From assembly GCA_963277665.1 (NCBI GenBank), contig OY728137.1, positions 1,170,400,670 through 1,170,464,669 on the forward strand: 64,000 nucleotides of DNA, written 5' to 3'. Position 1 is the first letter of the stretch; each line of letters starts with the position of its first letter. Positions 47,966 through 61,497 of this stretch are shown piece after piece. The translations under genes were made by a program, and so were the position numbers. The stretch is from Viscum album (taxonomy: Eukaryota > Streptophyta > Magnoliopsida > Santalales > Viscaceae). The notes under the pieces were generated by a model that was not told the DNA's origin, did not search any database, and saw nothing but the letters and a program-made list of their open reading frames with translations.

Positions 47966-48932
47966 AACATCTCCTTAACTAAAATATTGTTTAAATGATT
48001 TAATCTTCTAAATCATTCTCATTAATGTCCATGATTTCAAAATGCTTTTAATGATTTATTTTTATGAACATTAATTTTTTAAAATACTAATTCCTTTAAA
48101 TTATTCAAAGTGGTATGAGACACTTTGATTCAATAATATATTTATTAATTGTTTTAAATGGTTTAAAAAATATTTTAGTAAAGCATTTTTTATTTCAATA
48201 TCTTGATTTGATAAATTGTGACTGGAATGTGGAAATGTAATATTTGATTCAAACTTCTATTATGTGTTATGGTTATTGGGTACAGTTTATTTACACGGGT
48301 GGCTTCATGATAAACCTAGTGCTGGTGAGCCTGAGATATCAATCCAATTCATTGGGTGACATGACAGAGGTAGACATTAATGTTTCTCATAAGAGATTTA
48401 AGGAATATTTTGTGATGGGTATTCCAACTTAACTCCCTATGTAGTTGTGATAGATACAATGTAAGTATGATATGGATGCCACATTTTACCTTTATGATTT
48501 ATGATTTCTTTGTGTTATTCATAAATCTAATGATTTCATGAGGTACGTTATGATTGAAAAGTATGGTTGCATTGATTTGTATTTAATGATGGGTTAATGT
48601 TTCCTTTCCTTATTTTATAACCCTTACTAAGATTTTTATGCTCCTTCCATGTTTTTGAAATGTTTTCCATAGGGAATAAAGATGAATAATGTCAAGGATG
48701 TGATCAAGGAAAATTCATGTTGTCTAAATCATGGAACTAGAACTGTTTCTTTTTAAGGGTTTTTATTTTATGAAAAATATGGGTACTGAGTAGTAGTTTC
48801 TACATCTAATATTCAAGTTGATATGTAATAGTTATGTCCTAATTCTCTAAAATTGTAATCCTGAAAAGAACATGAATGTGAATTATTCCTTTAATTCAAG
48901 ATTATGTAATGTTCTAAGGCTAGGTACTTATA

Positions 48933-49965
48933 TTTAAACCCCTCAAAGGAGTATGAAATTGTCACAAAGAAATGATATAATGAATTTTTATTTTTCTATC
49001 CTAACTAAAAAAATATGAATTTATTTGTTGACATCATGAAATTATTCTTGAAAAGGAAGAATTTTGAAAAACAATTTGGGGTGTTTTATGTGAATAGCAT
49101 TGAAGAATAATTAAGGAACATTTAAAGACCCCACTCCCCCATATAAAAAATCCAACATTTCCCCCAAAGTTGAATCCCAAGGTTGTAGAACAATTTCATT
49201 CAAAAGGTGTATGAAATTCAAAAGTTCATATATTTTTTAATGTGTTAAATTTAATTCCAAAAAGATTATTTCCCAAATATCCCCATCAATTTTAAAATAC
49301 TTTTTTAAAAAATTTCATGTTGTTATAATTTAAAACATACTCATGAATTCAAAATTTATTTCAGGTAAATGGAATCATGAAAAATGATGTGCACACCAAG
49401 ATGAATTTTGAACCAAAATGCATCTTAAAAGGTGAAATATGGTTTTTAAATTTTTGTTGAACTTGATTTATCACACTATAGATATTAGAAAGATAAGTAA
49501 ACATCTAAAGAAAACAAGAATTAATATCTTTAAAATAATATGAGAAATTCCCCCATAATTAATTCATAATAATATGTAACAATAAAAAAAGAGTGAAAAA
49601 ATACTCCCATAGTGTAAAAGCTTTTATAATTTTTTTACCACTATATGAATCGTCCATTTTTTTACTTTTTACAAGATCATTGTATATTCCATTCAAGTGA
49701 CTATGAATATTAAAATAGAAAGAAATTTTTAAAATTCAAGTTATGATCAAAGAATTAACAACAATGTTTTGCGACAAGAAGTTTGATCCATTAAGATCAT
49801 GCTTGTTTCTCCACTTGAACATGAAAATAATAATGATTTTTATAGTGTTCCTTATTTATCAAGTGGGTACCTTTAAATGGCCATGTCCCTTATTTAGTGA
49901 CTATATGGTTACTTCCAAAAAGCGGAAATAATGAAATTACACAAAGAAACGTAAAATGAAACCTT
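48933..49965. other. AT-rich DNA, no gene recognised
   Basis: The sequence is between two LTR-like features. A 62-codon frame at 49743 has no recognisable motif. It could be the worn interior of the copia element whose PPT and LTR follow. Confidence 0.4.
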
Positions 49966-50391
49966 GAAAAAAAAAGATAGTGTTGGGATAACCCCTATAA
50001 GGGGTGTAATAATTATACTATCAATAGATGAACAACCTATGGTATAACCCAAATATAAAAGAGTCTATGAATTATTCCTCAAGAAACACCATATTATATT
50101 TATACAATCATTATTTTTCTCATTTTTAAAATAATCCTTTAAAAATATCCAAACTAGTTCCACTCCATGAATGCACAACTCCTGAGTAGTGATAGAGAGG
50201 AAAATAGAATTCAAGTGTATTTCCCTTCTTGTTCTTAGGGAATTGTATGTAGTGCTTCTAGGAAATAATCTCTACGATGATATTTTTATTCTTTTTCATT
50301 CTATATAAATAGTTTTTCTTTAATAGAAAAAATTCTCTCAACATCCTCTTTGACACTACTGCATAGTTCCACTAGCACCTCTTAATCAACA
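49966..50391 (+). repeat. Candidate Ty1/copia LTR with preceding PPT
   Basis: A purine run GAAAAAAAAAGATAG (49966-49980) is followed by TGTTGGGATAACCCC. About 320 bases later come CTATATAAATAG (50301 onward) and a leader-like AGAAAAAATTCTCTC. The block ends near AATCAACA at 50391. Start, TATA position and 411-base length suit a copia LTR. No second copy lies in the window to confirm it. Confidence 0.35.
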
Positions 50392-53300
50392 ATAGCTACC
50401 AACCTTAAAATTTATACATAAATATGAAATTTAAATATTTAGAGATCATGTTTATGTTGAATTATATCAATTATCTATAATAAACCACCAGGATCATCTA
50501 TTTATTCAAAATATATATGGTGAAAAACCTAAAAATGATTTTCATTTCTATGAAGATCAAATAAAAAACAAAATTTCCCATAAAGTAGTGATCTCTCAAA
50601 ATCTGGGTAGGTGATGGTTTTTAAGAGGTTGTAGGGCCCCTGGGATCATGTTATGGGACTAAATACTATATTAAAAATTTTCTAACCCATTACCAAAGTT
50701 AATCATTTAATTTTTGGTATATTCAATGGGATAGAGTGGTTTTCATTACCTGAAAAAACCATGCATACATTGAAAATTAATTGAAAAATTAGTACATGAA
50801 AAATTATTCTATTAAAAATTAGAAATCAATTAATCCTCCAATAGAGATATATATTTTTAATTTTCAATATATTATACCTCTTGGAATCCATGAATGTGAT
50901 ACTCAATATGTTCGAATTTTTTTATCTTGGTATTGGTGTAAAATTCTTATTAACATATGGGTATCTGCAGAACTTCTTCAATATCAAATTTATCATCATG
51001 TCCAAAAAATTTCATAGTATTTTCCCTCTAATTATACAACTATTTTAATACTTTAGTAGCTCATAAGAGGTCTATTATTTTCCCAAAATCCACTAGGTTC
51101 ATCATAGTATATAACTTAACCATTTTCCCTAATTTCATGTTCACCTCATCTTCCAATGCTTGATTCAGTTCATCCAATTGAGATTTTTATAACAAGGAAT
51201 TAGATTCATGAATATAACGTTATTTCACTTTTGAAATGAGAAATAGAAAGAATAAAAGAAAAAGTGAAAAAATATATAGAAGAAACATTGACTCTATGGT
51301 AATAGCAACAATTTGATGAAAAATTTCTAATCATGAGGATAATCACAAATAAATTTATAATCTACCTAGAGATAGAATAGTTTCTAACCCCACAGTCCAT
51401 CTTAAGAAAGAAATGTATCTAATTCTAGTGATTCTAATAATCAATTTTTTGGTCCTTATATATTTTGAATTATTTAAAATTAAAATTAAATCGAGATGAT
51501 AGACTAATTGAAAGAATGTGAAGAAAGCAAAAGGGTAGAAAGAACAAATAATTAATAAAAGGATAGAAAGAACAAGGTTATATCAGAGTTGATAAAAAAT
51601 AAAATTCCTCTCAAATATCTAAAAATATGGATACCATTGATCATATACCTTAGTCAATGCAGGAATGATGACTCAGATAACACACCTCAATCAATCAAAA
51701 TGTGAACTCACAACTACATGATTTCTTTAGTATAAAATTCTCTTATACAATGAAGATAGAATCACCTAATAGATTCATTATGGATATGAAATCTCACTAT
51801 CATAAATTATTTTTCAATGATTATAAAATCTCTCATAAAAACTCACAAACCCTGTCAAGATAGATGAGATAAGAAGTGATAAAAGAAATGAGGTAAGAGA
51901 GTAGACAATTTTTCTTATATAAAAGATCACTCATAAAACACCCCAAATCACTATAATAATATTCTACGTATAAAGAAGTGGATAAATTGAAATAAATCAT
52001 GGATGTATATATAACATTTAATTTCACATCTTCTATCAATCTTCACAAATTAGCCTTTGAGGACTAGATGTTTAAGATCAGTTAACACATAGGGATAAGT
52101 ATAAATGATTAAAATGTATTTGCAATAAAAAAATATAATTATAAAACTATATGTAAGTAAAAATGGTGAATATGATCCATTTATAATAAATTGATAATGA
52201 TGAACATTGAGGTGAACCCCTCTACCTATTCCCCAAAACCAAATAAAAAACAGTGGCATCCTGACGAATAGGAAGTGAGATCCACATAAAATGCTTTCAG
52301 GTGATCATAAATAGTTTCTAGTGAATCCCTAATAAGAGTATTAATTATATGGTAATGAAATGTAAGAACCTCATGTGGGTTAATCCTAGGGGAATCTATA
52401 GTACAGTTCACAATTATCCAAGATTCTCCCTAATTCATCTTATAGCTTTCGGTGCAATTTTAACTTATTTTCTTGGTTCATATTATTGGATTTGAAATTT
52501 TATAATTTTTTTCACTATAAAAATCAATATGACTCTATAACTATAAGTATAGACCAACTTTTCAAAGAACTTGGTTGTCTTTATATATTCAAGCTGTTGA
52601 TATAAAATGTCTATTTTTACAACTAGTTCAATACAAATACAAAAATTCATGTATGATATTGAATTTATTATTATTATAGACTAGATATTGTCAGTTTTTA
52701 TCTCCAATGAATTTATATACAAATTAATACTACATGTTAGATAAATTTCTTTTAGTACCAGAGTTGATAGAGTTTTTGTTTAACTCTATACTCAAGTCTT
52801 TGTGTTTAATTGTTGTTTGAATTAGTATTTTTCATTAGAATTTGGTATAAAAAATTGAAGTCATTTTTAACATTTCAATAATAACCATGGGGAATTTAGA
52901 GGCCCAAACATTGTATTTATCTTGTCAAAAAATAATTGACACCTAGTGACAAATACTTCCCTTTCTAATAAAACAAAACCCATAATCAGGTACCAATATT
53001 TAGTTTGACTTAGGATCGATATAAACCAACTTATAAAATCTAGTTGGATGATCCTCAACATTAAAAACACATTCTCAATAGATGAGCTCTGATCTCATAA
53101 TCTTCCAGAGGTTCATGATCATCTGCAAAAAAAATTCATCTGTCTTCTTCATTAGAATTGCAATCGTGGATCATGATTGATCTTCTTCAGCCATTAGAGT
53201 TATATAGTCTAAAGGTTTTCTTTAATATTTTTCCATGTTAGTTTATCGGTTATAAATTATTTTTAGATGAGATTCATCATACTATTTGAGCTCCAATGGA

Positions 53301-55256
53301 TTTATTTTTCATCTTCAAGCGAGGTTCTCAGGTGTGGGTTAATAATTTCATAAAAGATCATATAAGGTGGAGTGAAGGTCACTCTGTGGAAGGTGAGTCA
53401 CAAATTAGGATACCATTATTAAAAAATATAAGATATATGAATTTTTGGTGGATTCATGGATGGTGGATACATGAGAGGACATGACATAGTAGTAGGTCAC
53501 TCAATAGTAGAAAAACTTTTCTACTCCTCACAGTAGTAGTCATGGAGGAAGCTTCATGGAACAAATCATGCTAGCATCAGTGATAAAGCATAGTCACAAT
53601 AATTTTAATAATTTTAGAAGGGAAAGATCATAAAAAACTTCACAAACATTAGGGAAAATTATAATATATGATGAATTAACATTCAAATATCACACTAAAA
53701 CACATAAATTAACATAAGTGAACGAAATTGAATAATTCAAGGAGAATAACAAAATATAAATTTATCTCTTCCATAAAATATTTAAATTCCACACAAATAT
53801 ATGTAATTTTTATACCGTGGAATTCTGAAAAAATTTATATCAATACCCAAAACACCCCAATTAAAAAAATAAAAAAAAATATTTTAATTAAAACATATAA
53901 TTTATAAACCATAATAAAACATATTTTAAAAAATCACAATCATTGATTCCTAGAATCACCCACTTCAGTCTAGAATACTCAATAAATAAAATAAACATAA
54001 TAGATTAATATATAATTAATAAATTTTTTATTAATGAAAATCTATATTGATACAAACATAATTAATTCTTAAAAAAAATTGGAAGAAATTCATAGAAATA
54101 ACAACAATACATCGACCATAAATTCTCAATTTCACTTGCAGACATGACACCACCAACTAGTAACCCATGGACACTAGATAGCTAATGATCCTATTGTAGC
54201 CTTATAAGTTGCTAAAAACTTCATAGGGTAGTCATTTCCTTCCCCTGGGTAATTGGTGGACTATTGAGAGATATTCATTTCTATCCATAAATCCCTAAAG
54301 GGCTGGTGAACTCCATTGGGATATTGGTTGACTTCAAGTAACTCTAAGGGTTTTTGTTCTGTGAAAATAGATGGCCGATGACAGTCCAACTTGTGGAAAA
54401 TGGTACTAGGATGTGTGAAACTTTATCTTGGTCATTATTATTCAATTTTAACCTAAAACATACCATATCCCTAGTCCAAAGTTTATTCCTCTTGACTAGT
54501 GGTCAATACCTAACCTCAGGTATACCTCCTCGTATATTAGAGGATGCTGATTAACAGAATCGGTCTAATAAGGTTCTGTGGGGAGACACTTCCCACATAT
54601 GAAAGTGAAAAATAACAGAATAAAAATAACCAAAAAAGAAATTACCAGAGTAGACAGGATAGATATTACATCTAAATAACAATGAGATGAAATGAGTAAG
54701 GGTTTGTATAGTCATATAGGATAAATCTCACACTAGGACAATGAAAACTAGAAAAAATACCAAATCCTCCATTATAACCCAAATTCATACCATATTCTAG
54801 TCTAAAAGTAGAATATGAGCTGCACCAACTCAGTAAAGACAAACTAATACCCCGACCTAACCTATTTCTATAACCAAGTGATAGTTTTCTTGGGTAACCA
54901 AGTGCAATGATGGCTTGAAAAGAGTGTGAGTAAAAAACTTAATAGACAACCACCAATGAAGTTCCATATATAACTTGAAATATATTTATATGTTCATGTG
55001 AGATGCTCAAAATAAATAATCAACTACTATAAAAAACCACCATTGTTCATAGATCTATGACCCTGATTGACAATACATTCTTTGGCTAGTACCAATGTGT
55101 ATCTAAGCATATTGTGACAGCTATTCCAACTACATAAGTACCCCAAGGATTTTCACCCTGGTATAATCATAAATAACTAGGGGACTCATCATATCAACCC
55201 ACACTATTCATACATATATATGACATCTTATTAGATTAATATTAATTACATAACAT
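50392..55256. other. AT-rich DNA, mostly unassigned
   Basis: There are no recognisable genes. Inside are a 20-base inverted repeat at 53506-53525 and, near 54829, ACTCAGTAAAGAC close to GAGCTGCACC. The latter resembles the GCTCAGTAAGGG motif of Tekay LTRs, so a worn LTR piece may lie at about 54100-55250. Confidence 0.4.
53506..53525. repeat. Perfect short inverted repeat
   Basis: AGTAGAAAA and TTTTCTACT are separated by two bases. As RNA the loop would need to open to about four bases. Confidence 0.6.
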
Positions 55257-55464
55257 AACGATCCATGATATAATGATATTGGTCTAGTGTCTCCGGAAAC
55301 ATAGTGACATAAAAAACTAATTCGTAAGTGAAAAATATTATAATCCATTACATTAAACATAACTAGAACCAATATTACTCATATAACAAATAATATATTT
55401 ATTAATTACATCAATAAATTAAGCATATGAAATGGTCAGCTTAGATGCTTAGTAAGGGTAACAA

Positions 55465-55880
55465 GGTTAGTTGGGGTTTGGCTTAGTGGTAAACACCCTG
55501 TAATCCTACATGAAAAATGGGGGTTCAAAACCCATTCGGCGCAGGTACTATAGCAATACTTTAGCGGTACTGTAGCAGCAGCGACACTGTTTATCAGCGG
55601 GTACTGTATCGACAGCAGGGCACTGTAGCGGCGGTGGTACTATGCGAGTACTATAGCAGGCGGTTTACTATTCACAGAATGTGAATTGGGCAAAACATTT
55701 GGGCCTACGGGCTATGTAATGCGCTACAAGCCCACTGGACCTTGGGGCTATGTAATGGGTTTCTCTATACCCATTTAAAAGTGGTCTTTGCGTTGATTTA
55801 ATAATAAATATGAGGCTTCGGCCCCAACCTTTTGGAATAAAGGGTGACAACGGATATATCACCATAAACTTTAAAGCCCC
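55465..55880 (+). mobile_element. tRNA-headed SINE-like insertion with internal GTACTGTAGC repeats
   Basis: A box TGGCTTAGTGG (55479-55489) and B box GGTTCAAAACC (55522-55532) are 43 bases apart. They are followed by several GTACTRTAGCRG-like words up to about 55665 and by GGGCTATGTAATG twice (55709 and 55745). The block is absent from the equivalent place in the outer LTRs (after AGTAAGGGTAA near 3955), so it is an insertion. Clear target duplications or a tail were not found, so the edges are approximate. Confidence 0.5.
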
Positions 55881-57927
55881 GAGACCATGAGAATAACATT
55901 TAAAAAATCATCCACTGCATATCATATATCATAAAATTAATACATGATAGAAATATTGGTAGTTAATAATATAGGAACTATTAAGTAATCAACGATCTTT
56001 ATCCACGAGAATATAATAATGGCATAATACATAGATTTGTGGCATACAGACAAGAATAGAAAATCATTTTCTCACTTGTAAATGACCACTTAAAATACTA
56101 TCATCGTTAAATAAGTTCACAACCCGAACTATAATAATTAGTAAGGTTCAATCCCAAGACTATCATAGTGGAAAAAAACCTTTACTAAACTAGGTTTACT
56201 ACCCATTATTTTCTTGTATATCTTGTGAGATAGCAATATTTTTCCAATGAGTTGTATGTAGATATAGGTCCCACCCATCACAGAATCCATAAATTGATCT
56301 ACTATAAAATCATAAAAAAATCATTATATTATAAAACATATAAGGAAAATGGTTTCATGAACATTTCATCATATCCTAACCTGTGGAAAATAAATTAGTT
56401 TCATAGATATTTCATTATTGCATAACCCATGAAAAATAAATTAGTTTATAAATATTCCATCCTTTCATCATAGTATAACCCATCGAAAAGGAATGAGATT
56501 CATAAAAATATTGTCATAATAAAAATAAAATACAAAAATAAACAATAAGGAATGTATCATTTGATCATAAAGCAAGTATATTTTATTTTTCATCAAAGGA
56601 TGTCAACAATGATAAAAAATAATTTTGAAAGATCACTTGAGATTTTTTTTGAGGTAAATAATTTTCTTTATTTGAAATAATTTATTTAAAATATAAAAAA
56701 TTCCAAACTAATATAGAAAACAATTTCATTGAATATAACATTGAAAACATGTAAATAATTCTTAAAATAATTGAGTGTTCATGATTTAGGAAAATTGTGT
56801 ACGATAAAACCAGAATTTCATTCACATTTTTAGTAAAATGTCAGAAGTAACACTTTCTAAAAAAGATAAGAAGTTTATTTTTGTTTTTTTAAATTAATAC
56901 ATTGATAAAAAATTCCATATAAAATCAATTGATAATTTATAAATATTTAAAACATTTTTATAAAACATGGACATAGTAGAAAATGGATTTCCATCTAAAG
57001 AGAGAAATAACCTTGATTTTTTTTAAAAACATTATTTCGGTATCTTGAGTAAATAAAGTGAATAAAATGAAAGTTAAATATATATTATATATAAATAAAA
57101 CTAAAAGAATAAAATTCATGATTATATTTTTATATATTTATCATAATACTTCATCATCTTATGATTAATCATAAGAAATCTTGACAAACAAAGAGATTGT
57201 AATATTAAATGATTAACAATTCAGTAACTATTTAATCATAAGGCCCATGAAATAGATAACATTAGATAGATATTTATATAACATAATTTTAATTATATAC
57301 ACATAAAATACATTCACGGGTAGTATACACACCACAAAAAATAAATACTTTGTGTATAAAAAATGTGACCTATAAAATAAAACTGAGACGAAATTCTCTT
57401 ACCTAAATTGGTAACTTTTAAATTGTAAGCCCAATGAAAGAATGAAATTATGTGAAACATTAAATAAAATATTAATAATTCAATTAAATATATAAAATTT
57501 AAAATTATTTTTATATACACCTAAAAAAATATAGCAGAATAACAAAACATTCATCCCAAAGATGACATTTTAGATGAACTTCCCTTACATAAAGTCTCAA
57601 CATTCTTCATACAAATTCAAAACTACTGTATAATAAATAAAGGAATATATATATATATTATAGATCCATATTCCTAAATATAATACCACATATTATTAAC
57701 TTACTAAATTTTATTATCTGTGAAATAAAAATTTATTGTTTAAATCATATTTTAGTTAATAAATTCTTCGCTTTCATGTATATTTTGTTTTCATATTTCA
57801 AAACCTTTTATTTTGATTTGGGATACATCATCAACAAAATGTTAACCAAGATATAAATATTATATATATTTATTATATATGTATTTAGAGTAATCCATAA
57901 AAGTTATATATAGATAATTAATGACAT

Positions 57928-57965
57928 TGTTCATGGAGAAGGTAGGCTGTATATATGCATGCACA
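57928..57965. repeat. GC hairpin relict 1 in solo LTR
   Basis: TGTTCATG (57928-57935) and CATGCACA (57958-57965) surround GAGAAGGTAGGCTGTATATATG, an obvious decayed form of the inner-LTR motif. The CATG/CATG stem is kept although most CpGs have become TpG or CpA. Confidence 0.5.
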
Positions 57966-58104
57966 TTGTTTATGTTTTCATTGTTGATTTAATGAAAAAA
58001 TCTAACTCATATATCACATTTAATAAATAAATATTATTTTATAGATATAATTTATATTCATTTAACCTTCTTTAATTTATATCAATGATAATATAATAAT
58101 AAAT

Positions 58105-58150
58105 ATGTATCACCCCACTTCATGGAGGTGGATGTTGATACATACAGATG
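58105..58150. repeat. GC hairpin relict 2 in solo LTR
   Basis: CACTTCATGGAGGTGGATG...GAGCAATG aligns with CACCGTGGAGACGGTAGGCCG...GAGCGATG of the outer LTR. It lies about 182 bases from relict 1. A third relict is near 58303-58345 (TTTGTGAGGTAGTAGTC). Confidence 0.4.
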
Positions 58151-59971
58151 AGCAATGTTATCATTTTCCAACGAATTCAAAGGTAAGAAGGTAAGTTTTG
58201 ATAATATAATTATCAATGTTTAATTATGTTATAAATTTTAATATAAATATTTTAAATCAATATTTATATCCAGATATGAGGGGTAGTGATATAAAAAAAT
58301 TACATTAGTTTGTGAGGTAGTAGTCTAGCATACACACAATCAATGATTTGATTTCCCATTTTAAGGAAGAGGAGATTAATGTAGGGTATTCCATCAACAA
58401 AATAACATATTAGTATATGGTATATAATAGTGTTATTATATTGGAATTATTAAAACATGAAATAATGTGGCAGGACAATAATTTAAAAGATAGAGCTTAG
58501 TGATGATAATTACCAATGTTTAAAAAAACTTCATTTGGATCTCATATTAAGGATTATAGGGTTGGTCTTTTGGGAAGAACCATGACTCTAGAAAATGGAT
58601 AAGTATATACGGTACATATTTTAGCTAGGGTAAGTTAAAACAAGTGACATAAATAATAAATTGGACGAATGATATAGTCTTTCCACACCTCCATAAAAAA
58701 CATGTTTTAAACATGTTATTCCGTAACCTCTATGTTTTACATATATTTACCATTTTAGTTTTCACAATCATAAACAGTTTTTTAATTATTTACATATGTA
58801 ATTTATCTTTTCAACTAAAAATTAATGATAATTATTGGATAATATGGATATGATGACTCTAAATATTAATACAAATTTATAAATTAATGATTCTATGTGT
58901 ATAGATAATTAATTTTAACCAAAGTGAATGTAATGAAAAAAATCACATTTTAACCTTAACCATAGTAAATGTTTTTTTAAATATTTACACTTTTACTTAT
59001 GATTAAAATAATTTGACCTTAATACAGAATATAAAGTATTTTTACTACAAAAATGGAATCAATTTTATCAAATTAAATTCATAGATGTGGCAGAATTTAA
59101 TTTAAAATTAAATTCGCAGATGCCATGGAAAAACTGTGTTTTGAAGAGAAAATTTTCATAATTATATATTTTTTATATAAAATTTCAACATTAAAATAAA
59201 TCTAGCGATCTAAATTGTCTATATAATAATTTAATTGAACTAATTTTACTTTTAAAATACTTTAAAACAATATGGATATTTGAAAATTCATTAAATGAAA
59301 AGGAAATTATCAATTAAAATATGTAATTTCCACTATTCATTGAAGGAATTATATTTTCAGAAAATTCAAATAAAATATCCCAAATATAATTTTTAAATTA
59401 TTATTCATTGAATGAAATTAATTCTTAAAAATAAATTTTACAAAATTGGCAATAATTGGTTATAAAATAATTTCATAGAAAGCGATGAAACTGTATTTTA
59501 GAAAAACTCTTTTATTAAAAATTAAGGAAGATTTTTTGTTATCTATTCCAAAACAATATGAGATGATTGATAATAAAATTAATAGAATATATAAAATATA
59601 TAGATTTTATTAAAATCAATCACCATTAGTTACTAATTTTAATTTTTAAGATAAAAATACTTCATGTACATAAAAGAGTTCTTTCTTTAGAAAACAATTC
59701 CTTTGATTTGAAATGATTTTTATTTCCATTTCAAATCAATTGATAACAAGAAAAGTATTTTAATCTAATGTAAAAACTATAATTTTCAGAATTTAGTTAT
59801 TACAATTCATACTTTACAATTTAACAGCGAGGTTATAACAACCAGTTATATATAATAATTTCAATATTATATTACAATTTAATAAAACTCATTGTATCAT
59901 ATAACAAAAACTATAGAAGAAATTAAATTTTTTTGAAAAAAAATATTTTATATAATATTAGGGTGTTATTA

Positions 59972-61380
59972 TAATGAACATACTTTGTTTATCTCAACCC
60001 ATCACCAGATCTGGCCCACCATGCAGACCAAATCATGTTCCCGATCACTACAAGTAAGCGAAGAGAACATGGAATAAGCCACCGACTCATAGGAATGATT
60101 TCTACACTTGTAAAATGGAATGACCCATTCCTAGAAAGGGGTGACCATAAAACTATCACTGGAGTCAATGGAATAAAAAAACATTGATAGTAAAAAATAA
60201 TACTAAAAATATACCATAAGAAATAAAAATACATCATATACAAAACATGCTCTAACTGGACGTTAATACATGGTATATAAAAAAAACCTCGAATCCAAAA
60301 TGTATCAAAATAATGGAAAAAAGACCCAAAAATATATCCCAATGGATAAAAATCCAAAAAACTACTCCACATGGGTGAACCTTCTGATACCACGTCTCCT
60401 CCTTCAACAAACGAATGACGGTAATCATGAAGATCCACCTTGGTATATGGTGTCCTTACCCTAACCTGTATCATTGGAAAAAGTGTGAAAAATACCCAAG
60501 GCCCAAGTAGGGTTTCATAAATAAAGCCTTATAGGATTCCACCATGAATCTATTTTAGGATTTTATTATTGAATATTAATAAATTATTTTGATTTTTGTT
60601 TTTAAAATTTATACCACTTTTAAAGAAAATTTCAGTTCCAGATAAACCCTTGAAATACATTTGGATTTCTATTTAAAAAAACCGATATTATAAAATAAAA
60701 CATAAACATGGATAAAAAAGTTGAAAACCCCACAGGGTATAACATGACCAATATAACCAATAATTCATAAAAAAAGATGAGCATAACGTCAATAATAAAT
60801 AAACAAAAAACGAAAAATAGGCATAATATATCTCATCATGTTAAACTGGATCTAATAAATAGCAGTAAGCATATAAAACAATCCAAAATGAGTAATGTGC
60901 ACTTAGGGGTCTAACCATTAGGAATATTATGAGTGAGTAAATAATTATTCTAACCGAAAATGAAAATGGAAGCTCTCACACTCTTCCCTCAGACTAACTC
61001 CAAGATATCTCATGGTCACTAAGAAACCAAGATGAAAGCTATCACATTCTTACTACCCGATGGACATCACAATCCCTTGGTATAAAATATGTAAGCTTGC
61101 ATGATCTTCCCTTTGATGGATCACATGGCCCTTTAAGAAAAACCCAGAATGACACCCTATTTAACCAATGTTTCACTCTTTCCCAACATGATCAAAAACA
61201 AGTTCCCAAATAAAATTAGCTATCCCATTAGTCATTTTATGAAAAAACATGCTAATTTTATCAAAATACAACACCTAAGGTAAAATAATTTCTAAAAACA
61301 CTTTATATATTCCATTTTAACCATAAAACCTCTTGGATCCATTTTTACAAACACTTGGTGTGAAAACAAGCCACACCCAT
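59972..61380. other. Unassigned DNA between the solo LTR and the GC-rich element
   Basis: No gene is recognised. A PBS-like TGGTATCAGAAGG lies on the minus strand at 60380-60392 but no LTR end adjoins it. Three loose repeats of 57-66 bases start AAGCT at 60970, 61036 and 61093. Confidence 0.4.
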
Positions 61381-61455
61381 TGTAAAGACCCGTAAAATTC
61401 AAGGGAAATTTTTTCATAATTTTCTTTGGGATTTTACAAGAACGCGGTTTCTGAC

Positions 61456-61497
61456 GGAAATTGATTTCGAGGCCCGGAGTGCCCGGAATCAATTTCC
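61456..61497. other. Perfect 11-bp stem in the GC-rich element
   Basis: GGAAATTGATT (61456-61466) pairs with AATCAATTTCC (61487-61497) around a 20-base GC-rich loop containing two CCCGG words. Confidence 0.7.

Larger units (their letters stand above)
44427..48932 (+). repeat. LTR of the inner family, plus strand, expanded
   Basis: It starts TGTAACATCCCTGG and ends with GTGAATTATTCCTTTAATTC...CTTATA, matching the inner LTR ends. It shares the TTTGAAATCTTACGCTGCACACAAC-type segment, a TATA box, the GC hairpin, the splice-donor-like GGTAAGGG and CCCTTACTAAG (48621-48631). At 4506 bases it is about 660 longer than the inner LTRs, mostly because of a tandem expansion at 47015-47965. As it follows a PPT it is a 3' LTR. 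Confidence 0.85.
55257..59971 (-). mobile_element. Solo LTR of the outer Tekay family, decayed, with an insertion
   Basis: It runs from ATAACGATCCATGAT (outer LTR: ATAATGACCCATAC) to GGGTGTTATT. Between them are the conserved GCTTAGTAAGGG (55447-55458), the phrase GATATAGGTCCCACCCA near 56260 that also occurs near 4290 and 23225, and three GC-hairpin relicts at 57928, 58110 and about 58303. No PPT or PBS adjoins it, so it is probably a solo LTR or a fragment. Excess length is explained by an insertion of about 400 bp near 55465 and one extra hairpin unit. Confidence 0.65.

Noticed and set aside
52867..53070. Minus-strand frame suspected to be a retroelement gag piece
   Set aside because: No gag, protease or RT motif could be identified in any of the three frames.
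60380..60392. TGGTATCAGAAGG, resembling a retrotransposon PBS
   Set aside because: No LTR end follows at the correct distance and no element body was recognisable; kept only as a note.
59989..60474. 161-codon open frame on the minus strand
   Set aside because: The protein is dominated by aromatic and hydrophobic residues typical of AT-rich chance translation, matches no family I know and has no supporting promoter context.
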